DNA from: Paenibacillus elgii NBRC 100335
GTDB taxonomy: Bacteria > Bacillota > Bacilli > Paenibacillales > NBRC-103111
Reading direction: 5' to 3'
NCBI RefSeq assembly: GCF_004000865.1
Contig: NZ_BIMB01000031.1
Span: forward strand, 19,504 to 83,503
Length of the DNA stretch: 64,000 nucleotides
The notes below the pieces were generated by a model that was not told the origin of the DNA, did no database searches, and saw only the letters and a program-made list of their open reading frames with translations. Of this stretch, positions 1 to 7,877 are shown one piece after another; position 1 is the first letter of the stretch, and the number at the start of each line of letters is the position of its first letter. The translations under genes were made by a program, and so were the position numbers.

Positions 1-773
1 TACACGGCAACCTGCCGTCCTGTGACCGTCGCGACGAAATGACCGCTTTCCTCCAGCGATTGCTCGTCCAGCATTCGAACGATGGCCTGCACGGAGCCGT
101 CGTTCAACGTAGCGCTGCCGATCGGGGAAAAGCCGCTCCGGTACAGAAACGGATCGCCTTTGCCGCCCGTTTTCACCTGATCGAGCATGGTGGAGATGTT
201 CGCAACTGGAAAGCTGACCTGAATCATCGCTTGAATCTCGGATGGATCGATTGCCCCAAGCGGATCGACGATCTGGCGGGTGAAACGGGCCCCCGGCGTC
301 CGGGCGTCACCCCGTGCGGTCCCGTCGTAAGTCCAACTTTTTAGCGGCGCGAATTTCTCGATATCCCCGGGGTCGTAGAACTTGAATATATTGGAAGATA
401 TGACAATCTGGTTTCTGGGCAAATAAACCGTCAAATCGTTCGTCCAGGCGGCGGAAACGCTCTGCAGACTGATTTTCTGCATCAGACGGGTCTGCTCCTT
501 CAGCTTGTCGTACGGCTTGTCCGATCTGCGGTCGATAAATTCGCGCAGGTAAGGGTCTGAATTCAGAATAACGGGAAACATGGCGAGCTGTTCGACCGTC
601 GAATCAAACTGCTGCAGGAAAAAGGACAGCCGGTTGAGACTCGACGACTGAATTTCTTCGCGCACGACGTTCACGCTGACTTGATTCGTATAAATGTACA
701 GAAAGAGCACGGGCGTAAGCAGCAATGCAATGAGCACTAATACCTTGGTGAAGATCGTTGGCTTTCCCGTCAT
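1..773 (-). CDS. Sensor histidine kinase, N-terminal part (cut by window edge)
   Basis: The frame stays open from an ATG at 773 to the left edge, giving 257 residues. It begins with a short cytoplasmic stretch (MTGKP) and one hydrophobic membrane segment (about residues 6-25). A long hydrophilic extracytoplasmic sensor region follows, with no kinase motif yet visible. AAGGAG lies 10 bases before the ATG; an in-frame ATG at 815 is a weaker start. It sits 108 bp downstream of the ABC permease genes on the same strand. In Paenibacillus, that is the usual place for a YesM-type two-component kinase controlling a sugar importer. The kinase assignment is inference, because the HisKA/HATPase part lies outside the window. 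Confidence 0.65.
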   Translation of the reverse strand, partial: MTGKPTIFTKVLVLIALLLTPVLFLYIYTNQVSVNVVREEIQSSSLNRLSFFLQQFDSTVEQLAMFPVILNSDPYLREFIDRRSDKPYDKLKEQTRLMQKISLQSVSAAWTNDLTVYLPRNQIVISSNIFKFYDPGDIEKFAPLKSWTYDGTARGDARTPGARFTRQIVDPLGAIDPSEIQAMIQVSFPVANISTMLDQVKTGGKGDPFLYRSGFSPIGSATLNDGSVQAIVRMLDEQSLEESGHFVATVTGRQVAV

Positions 774-881
774 GATGTCACCGCTCCTTGCGGAATTGTA
801 GTGTGCGCCAGCCATCCGATTCCGAACTTGATAAAAGCGCCGAGCGTCCGCCACAGCCGCCTCAGCCGTTGCCCGCAGGTA

Positions 882-1703
882 CTATCCTTTCACCGCCCCC
901 GCTGACAAGCCGCTGACGATATAGCGCTGTGCAAGCAAAGCAATGATAAGCACCGGCAGCGTAATGATGCAGGCTGCGGCCATGAGAGCCCCCCAATTGA
1001 TTTCAGAATAGGACATAAAGTTGTAGACGGCGACGGGAAGCGTTTTCGTACGGTCGCCGGCCAAAATAATCGAGAACATAAAATTGTTCCATGAAAAAAT
1101 AAAGGATAGCAGCGAAGAGGTAATAATGCCAGGCCCCGAGATCGGAAGCACGACGCGCCGGAATACTTGGGAGCGGGTGCAGCCGTCGATCAGCCCGGCC
1201 TCCTCGATTTCAGTAGGAAGCCCCTCAAAAAATGATATCATGATCCAGATGATAAAGGGCAGTCCTACCAACATATGGCTTAAAATGAGCGACGTAAAGC
1301 TGTCGACGAGACCCAGCTTCGAAAAAATGATGAACCACGGAATCAAAAACGTAATGCCGGGTATGATCCGCGCAACAAGAATGACGAGCCCGAGGCCTTG
1401 CAGGCGATAGCGGGCGATGGCGTAAGCCGCAGGCAGTCCCAGAAGAAGCGAGCCGATCGTCGAGCCCGCCGCAACGAAGAAGCTGTTCCAGATGAAGATC
1501 AGGAAATCGTATTGACCGAACACGCTGACATAATTTTTGCCGGTTGGCTCGAAGACGAAAAATTGGCCGGTCGACATGATCTGCGACTGCGTCTTGAAGG
1601 AAGCGAGCAGCATCCAGATGAACGGGAACGAGAACACGAGCACGACAAGCAGCGTCAAACCCGACAATACGGCGTTTGTGATCTTTTGTTTCTTTTTCTT
1701 CAT
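882..1703 (-). CDS. Carbohydrate ABC transporter permease (MalG/LacG type)
   Basis: A 273-residue inner-membrane permease with six predicted membrane spans. Its basic N-terminus is MKKKKQK. It carries the EAA loop that contacts the ATPase (EEAGLIDGCTRSQVFRRVVLP). The length and C-terminus (IVSGLSAGAVKG) are typical of the MalG subfamily of CUT1 sugar importers. Its ATG overlaps the stop of the upstream permease by four bases (ATGA), which implies translational coupling. No ATPase is encoded nearby, as is normal for Bacillales importers that share an MsmX-type ATPase. The sugar cannot be read from the sequence. Confidence 0.93.
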   Translation of the reverse strand: MKKKKQKITNAVLSGLTLLVVLVFSFPFIWMLLASFKTQSQIMSTGQFFVFEPTGKNYVSVFGQYDFLIFIWNSFFVAAGSTIGSLLLGLPAAYAIARYRLQGLGLVILVARIIPGITFLIPWFIIFSKLGLVDSFTSLILSHMLVGLPFIIWIMISFFEGLPTEIEEAGLIDGCTRSQVFRRVVLPISGPGIITSSLLSFIFSWNNFMFSIILAGDRTKTLPVAVYNFMSYSEINWGALMAAACIITLPVLIIALLAQRYIVSGLSAGAVKG

Positions 1704-2590
1704 GTCGCTCCCTCCAGACGTTTGCGGAACCAGATCATCAGCAGCGTGAATCCCATCACAAGCGCGAAAAATACGACCAGCAGCGACGAGGCCAGCCCGA
1801 GCTTGAAGTACTGAAAGCCGAGCGTATAGCCGTAAATGTTCAAAGTCTCGGATTTCATGTTCGGGCCGCCCTGCGTCGTGGAGTAAATGATGTCGAACGT
1901 CTTGAGCACGTCGATCAGGCGCAGCATGAAGGCGACCATAATCGTCGGGCGCAGCATCGGCAGCGTGAGATGAACGAATTTTTGCCAGGCCGTCGCCCCG
2001 TCCACATCGGCGGCTTCATAAGGCTCCGACGGAAGCGTCGACAGCCCGGCCATCACGATGAGCGCGATCATCGGCGTCCATTCCCAGACGTCGATCACGA
2101 TGAGCGAAGGAATCGCCTGCGTCGGCGAAGCGATCCAGAGCTGCGGCTCCAGACCGAACGCCTTGAGCACATGGTTGGCGAGGCCGATGGACGGCTCGTA
2201 AATCAGCACCCAAACGAGCCCCATCGCGACGGGCGTCGCCACCATCGGCAGCAGAAACAACGTTTTGACGAAATTTTTGCCGCGAAAATCGCGGTACAGC
2301 AGCATGGCGATCGCGACGCCGAGCACCGTTTCCAGAAACAGCGCGCCGGCAGAGAACACGAACGTATTTTGGACCGCCTGCCAAAACCGGGTGTCGGAAA
2401 GCAGCGTCGCGTAATTAGCAAGCCCTACCCATTCCGGCGGCGTCGCCGACGACATGCTCCATTCGTAGAAGCTGATGCGGAACGTGTACAAAATAGGGAA
2501 AACCATCATCAGCAGGACGAACAAAACGGCGGGCATCGTGTAAATCCATTTCAGGTTCCGGTCGAACCAGTTCGTCGGCATGTGCATCAT
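1700..2590 (-). CDS. Carbohydrate ABC transporter permease (MalF/UgpA type)
   Basis: A 296-residue permease and partner of the downstream MalG-type protein. It has a large periplasmic-side N-terminal region, six membrane spans, and an EAA loop (EPYEAADVDGATAWQKF). An upstream in-frame GTG at 2599 exists. I prefer the ATG at 2590, because GAGGTGG lies six bases before it. It belongs to the operon binding protein, permease, permease, kinase. The two permeases form the heterodimeric channel of a CUT1 importer; the substrate is unknown. Confidence 0.93.
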   Translation of the reverse strand: MMHMPTNWFDRNLKWIYTMPAVLFVLLMMVFPILYTFRISFYEWSMSSATPPEWVGLANYATLLSDTRFWQAVQNTFVFSAGALFLETVLGVAIAMLLYRDFRGKNFVKTLFLLPMVATPVAMGLVWVLIYEPSIGLANHVLKAFGLEPQLWIASPTQAIPSLIVIDVWEWTPMIALIVMAGLSTLPSEPYEAADVDGATAWQKFVHLTLPMLRPTIMVAFMLRLIDVLKTFDIIYSTTQGGPNMKSETLNIYGYTLGFQYFKLGLASSLLVVFFALVMGFTLLMIWFRKRLEGAT

Positions 2591-2618
2591 CCTTTCCACC
2601 TCGACTTGTCAAGCAAAA

Positions 2619-2647
2619 AGGATGCGCCCGCCAAATGGGCGCATCCT
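2619..2647 (-). terminator. Intra-operon hairpin between binding protein and permease
   Basis: A perfect 11-bp stem (AGGATGCGCCC / GGGCGCATCCT) with a 7-base loop is followed on the minus strand by TTTTT. It lies in the 70-bp gap after the binding-protein stop. It is probably a partial terminator or 3' stabiliser that keeps binding-protein mRNA in excess over permease mRNA. Confidence 0.75.
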
Positions 2648-2660
2648 CCATTCCGCACGC

Positions 2661-3986
2661 TTATTTTCCTCTTTCCTTGTCGATCAGGGCTTGGAACTCC
2701 TTGTTCGCCTGCTCGGCTGCGGCCTTGATGTCTTCGCCGGTAATCGCCTTCTGAACGATGGCCCCGATGATGTCCCGCGCCTCGCTGACCTTGTCAACGG
2801 ATGGCACGGAATGGTCAACACCTCCCTTTTGTGTTTCCTTGGTCACTTCGGCAAGCTCCTTCGGGAAGGCGGTGATACCTTCCGGACTGTTCCATACCGA
2901 CATGCGCGCCCCCGGATTTCCTTTTTTCTGGGTGGCGGTCACGGTCTCCTTGCTGGTCGCCCATTGGATGAAGGCCCATGCGGCGTCTTTTTTCTTGGAT
3001 TTGGCGTTCATCGCAAGGCTCCAGGAAGTAACGTTGAACGGCTTCGAGCCCTCCTTGCCCGCCGGGAAGCTGGCGAAGCCGACCTTGTCGGCGACCTTCG
3101 ATTTCTCCGGATCGGTCGTGTTCTTGAAGAGCGAATTCGCGTCCGCGAAGAACGCGGCCTTGCCTTGAGCGAACACGCCGATCGCTTGCGGCCACGACAT
3201 GTTGAGCACTCCGGGAGGGCCGAAGTCTTTCAGCAGCGTCGCGTAGGTGGTCATGCCCTTGATCGCTTCCGGCGTGTTGACGGTCGCCTTGTCGCCGTTC
3301 ATAAAGTCGCCGCCTTCGGAGTAGATGAACGACGAGATTTGCGAAACGAGCGGAGAGCGCTGTCCGCGGGCGGCGAAGCCGTACAATTCGTTCTTCGGAT
3401 CGTGGAGCTTCTTGGCGGCGGCGAGCAGCTCGTCCATCGTTTTCGGAACGGGGATACCCGCTTTTTCCAGCAGATCCTTGCGGTAGTACAAGATGTGCTG
3501 CTCCGTAATAATCGGGACGCCGTACAGCTTTCCGTTCACCGTATTGGAGCTGACGGACGCTTTGGAGAAATCATTGAAATCGTAGGCGGCGTCCTTTTTC
3601 AGGTAATCGTCAAGCGGGGCAATCCAGTCGTTCTTGACGAACATCCGCGCTTGCTGGAGCGGGCTCATCATGAATACGTCGGGCGTCTCCGACGCGGCCG
3701 TCAGCTGTACGGTCAGCTTTTGTGCCAGCTGGTCCTCGAAAAAGCTCTGCACGTCAACCTTCATCCCCGTGCTCGCTTCGAATTGCGGAAGCAGCTCCTT
3801 GATTGCGTCTCCCCAAGGGTGATTGGCGGTGACGATGGACAGCTTTTGCCCGGCGAAAGGCTTGTCCGCATTTTGTCCCGGCTTGCCCTCGCCCGGCTTC
3901 GCTTCTCCACCGCAGGCGGCAAGCAGCCCCGCGGACAGGACGGAGACAAGCCCGGCTTTCAGCGCGCGATTCATGGTTTGGTTCAT
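2661..3986 (-). CDS. Extracellular sugar-binding lipoprotein of ABC importer
   Basis: A 441-residue solute-binding protein of the bacterial family 1 (MalE/UgpB-like) type. The chosen ATG at 3986 has GGGAGGT eight bases upstream and gives a lipoprotein signal: basic start, hydrophobic core, lipobox LLAAC, then a GEAKPGEGK-rich spacer. An in-frame extension to 4046 would bury this signal. The family motif around residues 120-150 (SSNTVNGKLYGVPI) and the C-terminal helices fit the fold. It delivers a sugar or oligosaccharide to the two permeases downstream. A cre-like site lies in its leader. Confidence 0.93.
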   Translation of the reverse strand: MNQTMNRALKAGLVSVLSAGLLAACGGEAKPGEGKPGQNADKPFAGQKLSIVTANHPWGDAIKELLPQFEASTGMKVDVQSFFEDQLAQKLTVQLTAASETPDVFMMSPLQQARMFVKNDWIAPLDDYLKKDAAYDFNDFSKASVSSNTVNGKLYGVPIITEQHILYYRKDLLEKAGIPVPKTMDELLAAAKKLHDPKNELYGFAARGQRSPLVSQISSFIYSEGGDFMNGDKATVNTPEAIKGMTTYATLLKDFGPPGVLNMSWPQAIGVFAQGKAAFFADANSLFKNTTDPEKSKVADKVGFASFPAGKEGSKPFNVTSWSLAMNAKSKKKDAAWAFIQWATSKETVTATQKKGNPGARMSVWNSPEGITAFPKELAEVTKETQKGGVDHSVPSVDKVSEARDIIGAIVQKAITGEDIKAAAEQANKEFQALIDKERGK

Positions 3987-4029
3987 GATATTTCGACCTC
4001 CCTTATCGTGTATATGGCGGCGGGATTCG

Positions 4030-4046
4030 TTCGTAAGCGCTATCAA
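4030..4046. promoter_or_regulatory. Catabolite-responsive element (cre) upstream of sugar ABC operon
   Basis: TTCGTAAGCGCTATCAA matches the Bacillus CcpA consensus WWTGWAARCGYTWWCWW at 16 of 17 positions (C in place of T at position 3). It lies 44 bp upstream of the binding-protein start, where bound CcpA would block transcription. Catabolite repression of the importer is inferred. Confidence 0.65.
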
Positions 4047-4198
4047 AATAAGTTGTTCCCGCTATAGCTCAAGCCTAAACGATTTCCCGCGATGTTGAAA
4101 TAACGCAGTTTAAGCATTCATAACGCAGGTTCAACAAATTGCCGTAATAAAAATAGAGCAAGCCGGCCGCTCGCTCTAGGTTCCGCACGATCTTACGT

Positions 4199-4972
4199 TT
4201 AGTCCTCCGCCATAAAAATCTCGATGCCTTTCTCTCTCAGCTGATGAATCCAGTCGGCCGGACATTCCCTGTCGGTGATGATCATCGAAATGTCCTGCAG
4301 CGCCGCAATGTTGGCGAATGTCGTTTTGCCGAATTTCGAATGATCGGCCAAGACGATCGATTCCTCGGCCCGCTCGATCATTTTGCGCGAGACGCTCGCT
4401 TCGTTCAAGTCATAGTCCGTGATTCCTTCGACGAGCGAGATGCCGCCGACGGAAATGAACGCTTTGTGCACCTTGAACTGCTGCAGCATCGCTTCGGTCA
4501 GCGTTCCCCCGACGGATTGCTGATTCACGTTGACCGCCCCGCCAGCAAAAATAATCCGGCCCTTGAACAGCTCCATCGCTAGCAGCAGCACCGGCACGGA
4601 ATGGGTCACGACGGTCACGTCGGGCCGGTTCTGCAAATGACGGACGATCTCCATCGTCGTCGTTCCGTTGTCGATCATGATCGTCTCGCCTTCTTTGACC
4701 AGCGAAGCTGCCAGCTTGCCGATGGACGTCTTGGCGCCGTTGTTCATTTGCTCCCGCTGGATGAACGGCGGCTCCCAGCTATCCATGCGGGCTTTGACCG
4801 CCCCGCCGTACACTTTTTTGAGCAGACCTTCCTTCTCCAGCCTGTCCAGATCCCGCCGGATCGTTTCCGGTGACACGTTCAACTGCTCGGCCAGCGCATG
4901 CACCTGCACTTTTTCGTCCTGCAGCAGCTGCCCCATAATCGTTTTTTTGCGTTCCTCGAACGTTAATGACAC
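4199..4972 (-). CDS. DeoR/GlpR-family transcriptional regulator
   Basis: A 257-residue regulator. The N-terminal DeoR helix-turn-helix (VHALAEQLNVSPETIRRDL, residues 24-42) ends in the family signature LEKEGLLKKVYGGA. The C-terminal DeoRC sugar-phosphate sensor domain contains the family's DNGTTTMEIVRHL and KAFISVGGI segments. Members sense phosphorylated sugars. It is probably the local repressor of the adjacent sugar importer and of itself, given direct repeats just upstream. It lies on the same strand upstream of the ABC operon, with 212 bp between. Confidence 0.93.
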   Translation of the reverse strand: MSLTFEERKKTIMGQLLQDEKVQVHALAEQLNVSPETIRRDLDRLEKEGLLKKVYGGAVKARMDSWEPPFIQREQMNNGAKTSIGKLAASLVKEGETIMIDNGTTTMEIVRHLQNRPDVTVVTHSVPVLLLAMELFKGRIIFAGGAVNVNQQSVGGTLTEAMLQQFKVHKAFISVGGISLVEGITDYDLNEASVSRKMIERAEESIVLADHSKFGKTTFANIAALQDISMIITDRECPADWIHQLREKGIEIFMAED

Positions 4973-4997
4973 CGCCGCCCCGCCCTTCTTTGATTTA

Positions 4998-5030
4998 TGT
5001 TTATTGTTGAATGTTTGTGTTGTTTATTGT
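4998..5030. promoter_or_regulatory. Direct repeats, candidate DeoR-type operator
   Basis: TGTTTATTGT occurs exactly twice (4998-5007 and 5021-5030), 23 bp apart. The intervening sequence also contains ATGTTTGTGTTG. Repeated TGTTT/AAACA arrays just upstream of a deoR-type gene are typical of this family's operators. The repeats lie 26-58 bp upstream of the regulator start. Confidence 0.5.
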
Positions 5031-5120
5031 CTTATGGTAACGTGCCGCTGGGGGGATGTCAAACGATATGATATAGTAAGACGGGGACCATCTCCTCAAA
5101 AGACAAGCAGAAAAGGCAGG

Positions 5121-5462
5121 TTGAAACCGATAAAACTATTATTCGTATGCAGCAGAAACAAGTGGCGGAGTCTGACAGCCGAAAAAATCTTTCACCGATG
5201 TAACGGATATGACGTCCGGTCCGCAGGGACGGAGGAACAGGCCCGAATCAAGGTGACCGAAGGGCATATCGGGTGGGCGGAACTTATTTTTGTAATGGAG
5301 AAAAAGCATGCGGCAAGGATTCGCCAAAAATTCCCGCATGCCGCCTCAAGCAAAAAGATCATTTGTCTGGACATCCCGGACGAATACAAATATATGGACG
5401 AAGACTTGATCGAAATGCTCAAATCCAGAGTATCCGAGCACATCGAACTGCCGGACAATTGA
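5121..5462 (+). CDS. Small low-molecular-weight protein tyrosine phosphatase-like protein
   Basis: A 113-residue protein starting at TTG (5121). It opens with LLFVCSRNKWRSLTAE, which contains the CX5R phosphate loop (C-SRNKW-R). VRSAGT and the DIPDEYKYMDEDLI tail, which carries acidic residues, follow. This matches the small 'predicted protein tyrosine phosphatase' group (COG4551 type), shorter than classical LMW-PTPs of about 150 residues. The ribosome site is weak (AAAAGG four bases before TTG), and no ATG is available close by. It is divergent from the DeoR gene. The substrate is unknown. Confidence 0.8.
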   Translation: MKPIKLLFVCSRNKWRSLTAEKIFHRCNGYDVRSAGTEEQARIKVTEGHIGWAELIFVMEKKHAARIRQKFPHAASSKKIICLDIPDEYKYMDEDLIEMLKSRVSEHIELPDN

Positions 5463-5604
5463 GCCCGGGAGCGGCTTGGGCGAAAAAAGGGCCCGGGCTT
5501 TGCAGGCTTCCGCCGAAGCGGCACAATCCGGCACACGCGCACGATCAACCCGGTTAAGGCTTGCATTCTTGCCGTATGCCATGACGCCGGATTGCATCAC
5601 GAGA

Positions 5605-6564
5605 TTACTCGTTTGCCAGCCTCTTCGATGCCAGAAAATGCTCATTCACGATATTCCGCGGCATTCCGCTTATATATCCTCGAACGTTATCCAGCAATTC
5701 CGTCATATTGGCTTCCCGGGCGATGTCCGTATACCACGCCGTGCCGGGCGTAAAAACAACGTTATCGAGCTTATATAAGGGGTTGCCCGCAACCTGCACC
5801 AGGTCGTCAAGGCCCGCGCCGGCGATTTTCCCGTCCCGAAGCAGGGCGAACAGCGCAGCTTCATCCACCAGACCGCCCCGGCTCGTGTTGATGAACAGGG
5901 CCGTCCTTTTCATCGACGACAGCAGCTCCGAGGTGATCATCCCTTTCGTCCTGGCATGGAGCGGCACATGCAGGGAAACGACGTCGCTTCGCCGCATCAC
6001 CTCGCGGATATCCGCCGCCTCCACCCCCGGGACGGCCCTTCCGGAACGGTTCGCGCCAATCACATGCATCCCGAAGCCCCGCGCGATCCGCGCCACCGCC
6101 TGCCCGATGCGGCCCGTGCCAATCAGTCCTAACGTCCGGCCTGACAATTCGCCTGCCAGGAAAGGGCCGTACACATGGCTCTCCCCCTGCCGGACAAGGC
6201 GGTCGGCCTGAATGATACGCCGATTCACCGCGAGCAGGAGCGCAAACACATGCTCAGCTACCGCCTGCGCCGAATACGTCGGGCAGTTCGACACCGAAAT
6301 TCCTGCGGCTCCTGCAGCCTCGATATCGACCAGATCGTACCCTGTCATGACGAGGGCGATATGTTTGAGCCTCAGCAGCTTCCCGAACGCCAATTCCCGA
6401 AGCCGCGTCCACTCCACGATCGCAATGTCTGCCGTAGACAATCGCTGAATGGCGGTCGTTATGTCAGGCCGGTCAAAGTAAACTTCGAACTCCCCAAGCT
6501 TCTTCATTTCCCGCACAAACTCGTCCGGCAGGTAGGTCGGTTGATCCAGATAAATGATTCTCAT
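5605..6564 (-). CDS. D-2-hydroxyacid dehydrogenase-fold protein lacking catalytic Glu/His; probable imino acid reductase
   Basis: A 319-residue protein with the full family fold. It has the NAD(P)-binding glycine motif GLIGTGRIGQAVA (about 146-158), SLHVPLHARTKG, and NTSRGG with the conserved Arg (229). The usual catalytic Glu (normally GAALDVFE; here GAGLDDLVQV) and catalytic His (normally TPHTA; here TPGTAWYT, Gly274) are replaced, so ordinary hydroxyacid oxidation is unlikely. Its ATG overlaps the stop of the arginine-oxidase-like gene by four bases, so the two are co-translated. From memory, reductases of this fold (Ind5, Bsp5) reduce imino acids made by partner PLP oxidases (Ind4, Bsp4). 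That is the most economical role here. Confidence 0.75.
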   Translation of the reverse strand: MRIIYLDQPTYLPDEFVREMKKLGEFEVYFDRPDITTAIQRLSTADIAIVEWTRLRELAFGKLLRLKHIALVMTGYDLVDIEAAGAAGISVSNCPTYSAQAVAEHVFALLLAVNRRIIQADRLVRQGESHVYGPFLAGELSGRTLGLIGTGRIGQAVARIARGFGMHVIGANRSGRAVPGVEAADIREVMRRSDVVSLHVPLHARTKGMITSELLSSMKRTALFINTSRGGLVDEAALFALLRDGKIAGAGLDDLVQVAGNPLYKLDNVVFTPGTAWYTDIAREANMTELLDNVRGYISGMPRNIVNEHFLASKRLANE

Positions 6565-7718
6565 GCCGAATCCATCCTGTCCGTCATGAGTGCCAATTGC
6601 AAAATTTCACAGGCCTCATTGAACATATCCGGGCAGCGGGCAAGCGCAATCCGGATGTATCGCTCCCCCTGTCCGTGGTCGTGCCAGTAGAAATGATCCC
6701 CCGGCAAAATCCCGAGCCCCAGCCGCTGCAGTCGGTCCACCATTTCCAGGCTGCGAACGTTGGAGTCGGTTATGCGAAGCCATTCGACGCTGATCGTCGA
6801 ACCCGGATTGTCCAAGAGCAGCCCGGAGGAGCGAATGGCTTCCCGGAGCGTCCGGCGGTTCCGGTCAATCGTTTCCCATACGACGGTTTGCAATCCGTTC
6901 CGCGCGGTATCCTTCAAATATTCGATCAGCAGCTGCAAAATAAACGGCGAAACGTTCAGCAAAATATCGTTGTGAAGCTCCAGCACATCATCGGCCAAAT
7001 CTTCGCTCATCGCCAGAATGCTGCATTTCAGATCTTGGGTCGGCCATGTCTTTCCCGTATCCTCCACCATCAAATAGCTGATATTCGACCTCTCCAGCAG
7101 CTCGTACTGATCCCATAAAGGCTTTCTCGAAAAAAATCGGAACGTGCAATCAACGATAAGCAGCTTGCCGTAATGACCGCACAGCGCAACAAGCTTCTCC
7201 CATTCTTCCCGCGACAGCTCGAAGCCCGTCGGATTGTTGGGAAGCGTAACGAACACCGCATCCGCCGCAAGCCCTGCGAACGTCTCTTCCATCCGGTCGA
7301 GCCTGAGCTCCTCCTCATGCAGCGGCGTCAAAGCTACGTTTCTTCTTTGCAGCAGCGTCGCCAGATTGTCGAAGCAAGGATGCAGCAGCGCGGTCGTCAA
7401 CCCCCGCGAAGCCAAAAAGGTAGCGATCAAATCGGTTGACAACGAAGCCGAGTAACAGAACAGCGTCCGGGTAAGACCGGCAGCGGTCGGCTGTCCGGCC
7501 AAGGTGTAGAACAGCCGGCGGAATTCGTCCTCCAGCTCGGCCTGCCTCGCCGCTTCCGCCTGATTGAACAAGTCGGGCAGCCGCCCGATAATTTGTCGCT
7601 GCGTATCGGTTTGCGGCTGATGGGCATGGCCGTCGGCTACGTTAAACAGCTGATTGATGCCGATCGATTCATAACGCGTCAGATTCGGCATCCGCATCAA
7701 TGATTTCACTCGTCTCAC
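6561..7718 (-). CDS. PLP- and O2-dependent L-arginine oxidase/hydroxylase-like enzyme (MppP/RohP/Ind4 family)
   Basis: A 385-residue fold-type I PLP enzyme that would ordinarily be annotated as an aminotransferase. Several segments match what I recall of Streptomyces MppP: NLTRYE, FNVADGHAHQ, LFCYSAS, HPCFDNLA, LPNNPTG and VEDTGKTWPTQDLK. Thr14, Glu17, His31, Asp190 and Lys223 fall exactly two residues after MppP Thr12, Glu15, His29, Asp188 and Lys221. Those residues support O2 chemistry on arginine and PLP binding. The start is uncertain: GTG at 7718 (used here), GTG at 7709, or ATG at 7697. It forms a two-gene operon with the reductase-like gene. Arginine as substrate is inferred from the family. 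Confidence 0.8.
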   Translation of the reverse strand: MRRVKSLMRMPNLTRYESIGINQLFNVADGHAHQPQTDTQRQIIGRLPDLFNQAEAARQAELEDEFRRLFYTLAGQPTAAGLTRTLFCYSASLSTDLIATFLASRGLTTALLHPCFDNLATLLQRRNVALTPLHEEELRLDRMEETFAGLAADAVFVTLPNNPTGFELSREEWEKLVALCGHYGKLLIVDCTFRFFSRKPLWDQYELLERSNISYLMVEDTGKTWPTQDLKCSILAMSEDLADDVLELHNDILLNVSPFILQLLIEYLKDTARNGLQTVVWETIDRNRRTLREAIRSSGLLLDNPGSTISVEWLRITDSNVRSLEMVDRLQRLGLGILPGDHFYWHDHGQGERYIRIALARCPDMFNEACEILQLALMTDRMDSA

Positions 7719-7744
7719 GCTCCACTCGCAGAATCAAGAGTCAG

Positions 7745-7766
7745 TCACCCTACACCATATGGGTGA
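7745..7766. promoter_or_regulatory. Inverted repeat in divergent promoter region
   Basis: TCACCC-N10-GGGTGA, with CACCATATGGGTG nested inside, sits between the divergent oxidase-like and Mur-ligase-like genes. It could be a shared operator. No regulator is encoded next to it, so the role is a guess. Confidence 0.3.
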
Positions 7767-7877
7767 TCCTTGCCGCCGGACTCGTACAAATGCCCATTTT
7801 TCCCCATATACCCACTCCATCCGCTTACGCCCTGCGTAGACTAAAGCGTAGATTCGCTGTGAAAAGGTGGGATTATC

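Noticed and set aside
5462..5499. AGCCCGGG / CCCGGGCT inverted repeat after the phosphatase-like gene
   Set aside because: A 22-base loop and no T-run on either strand, so not called a terminator.
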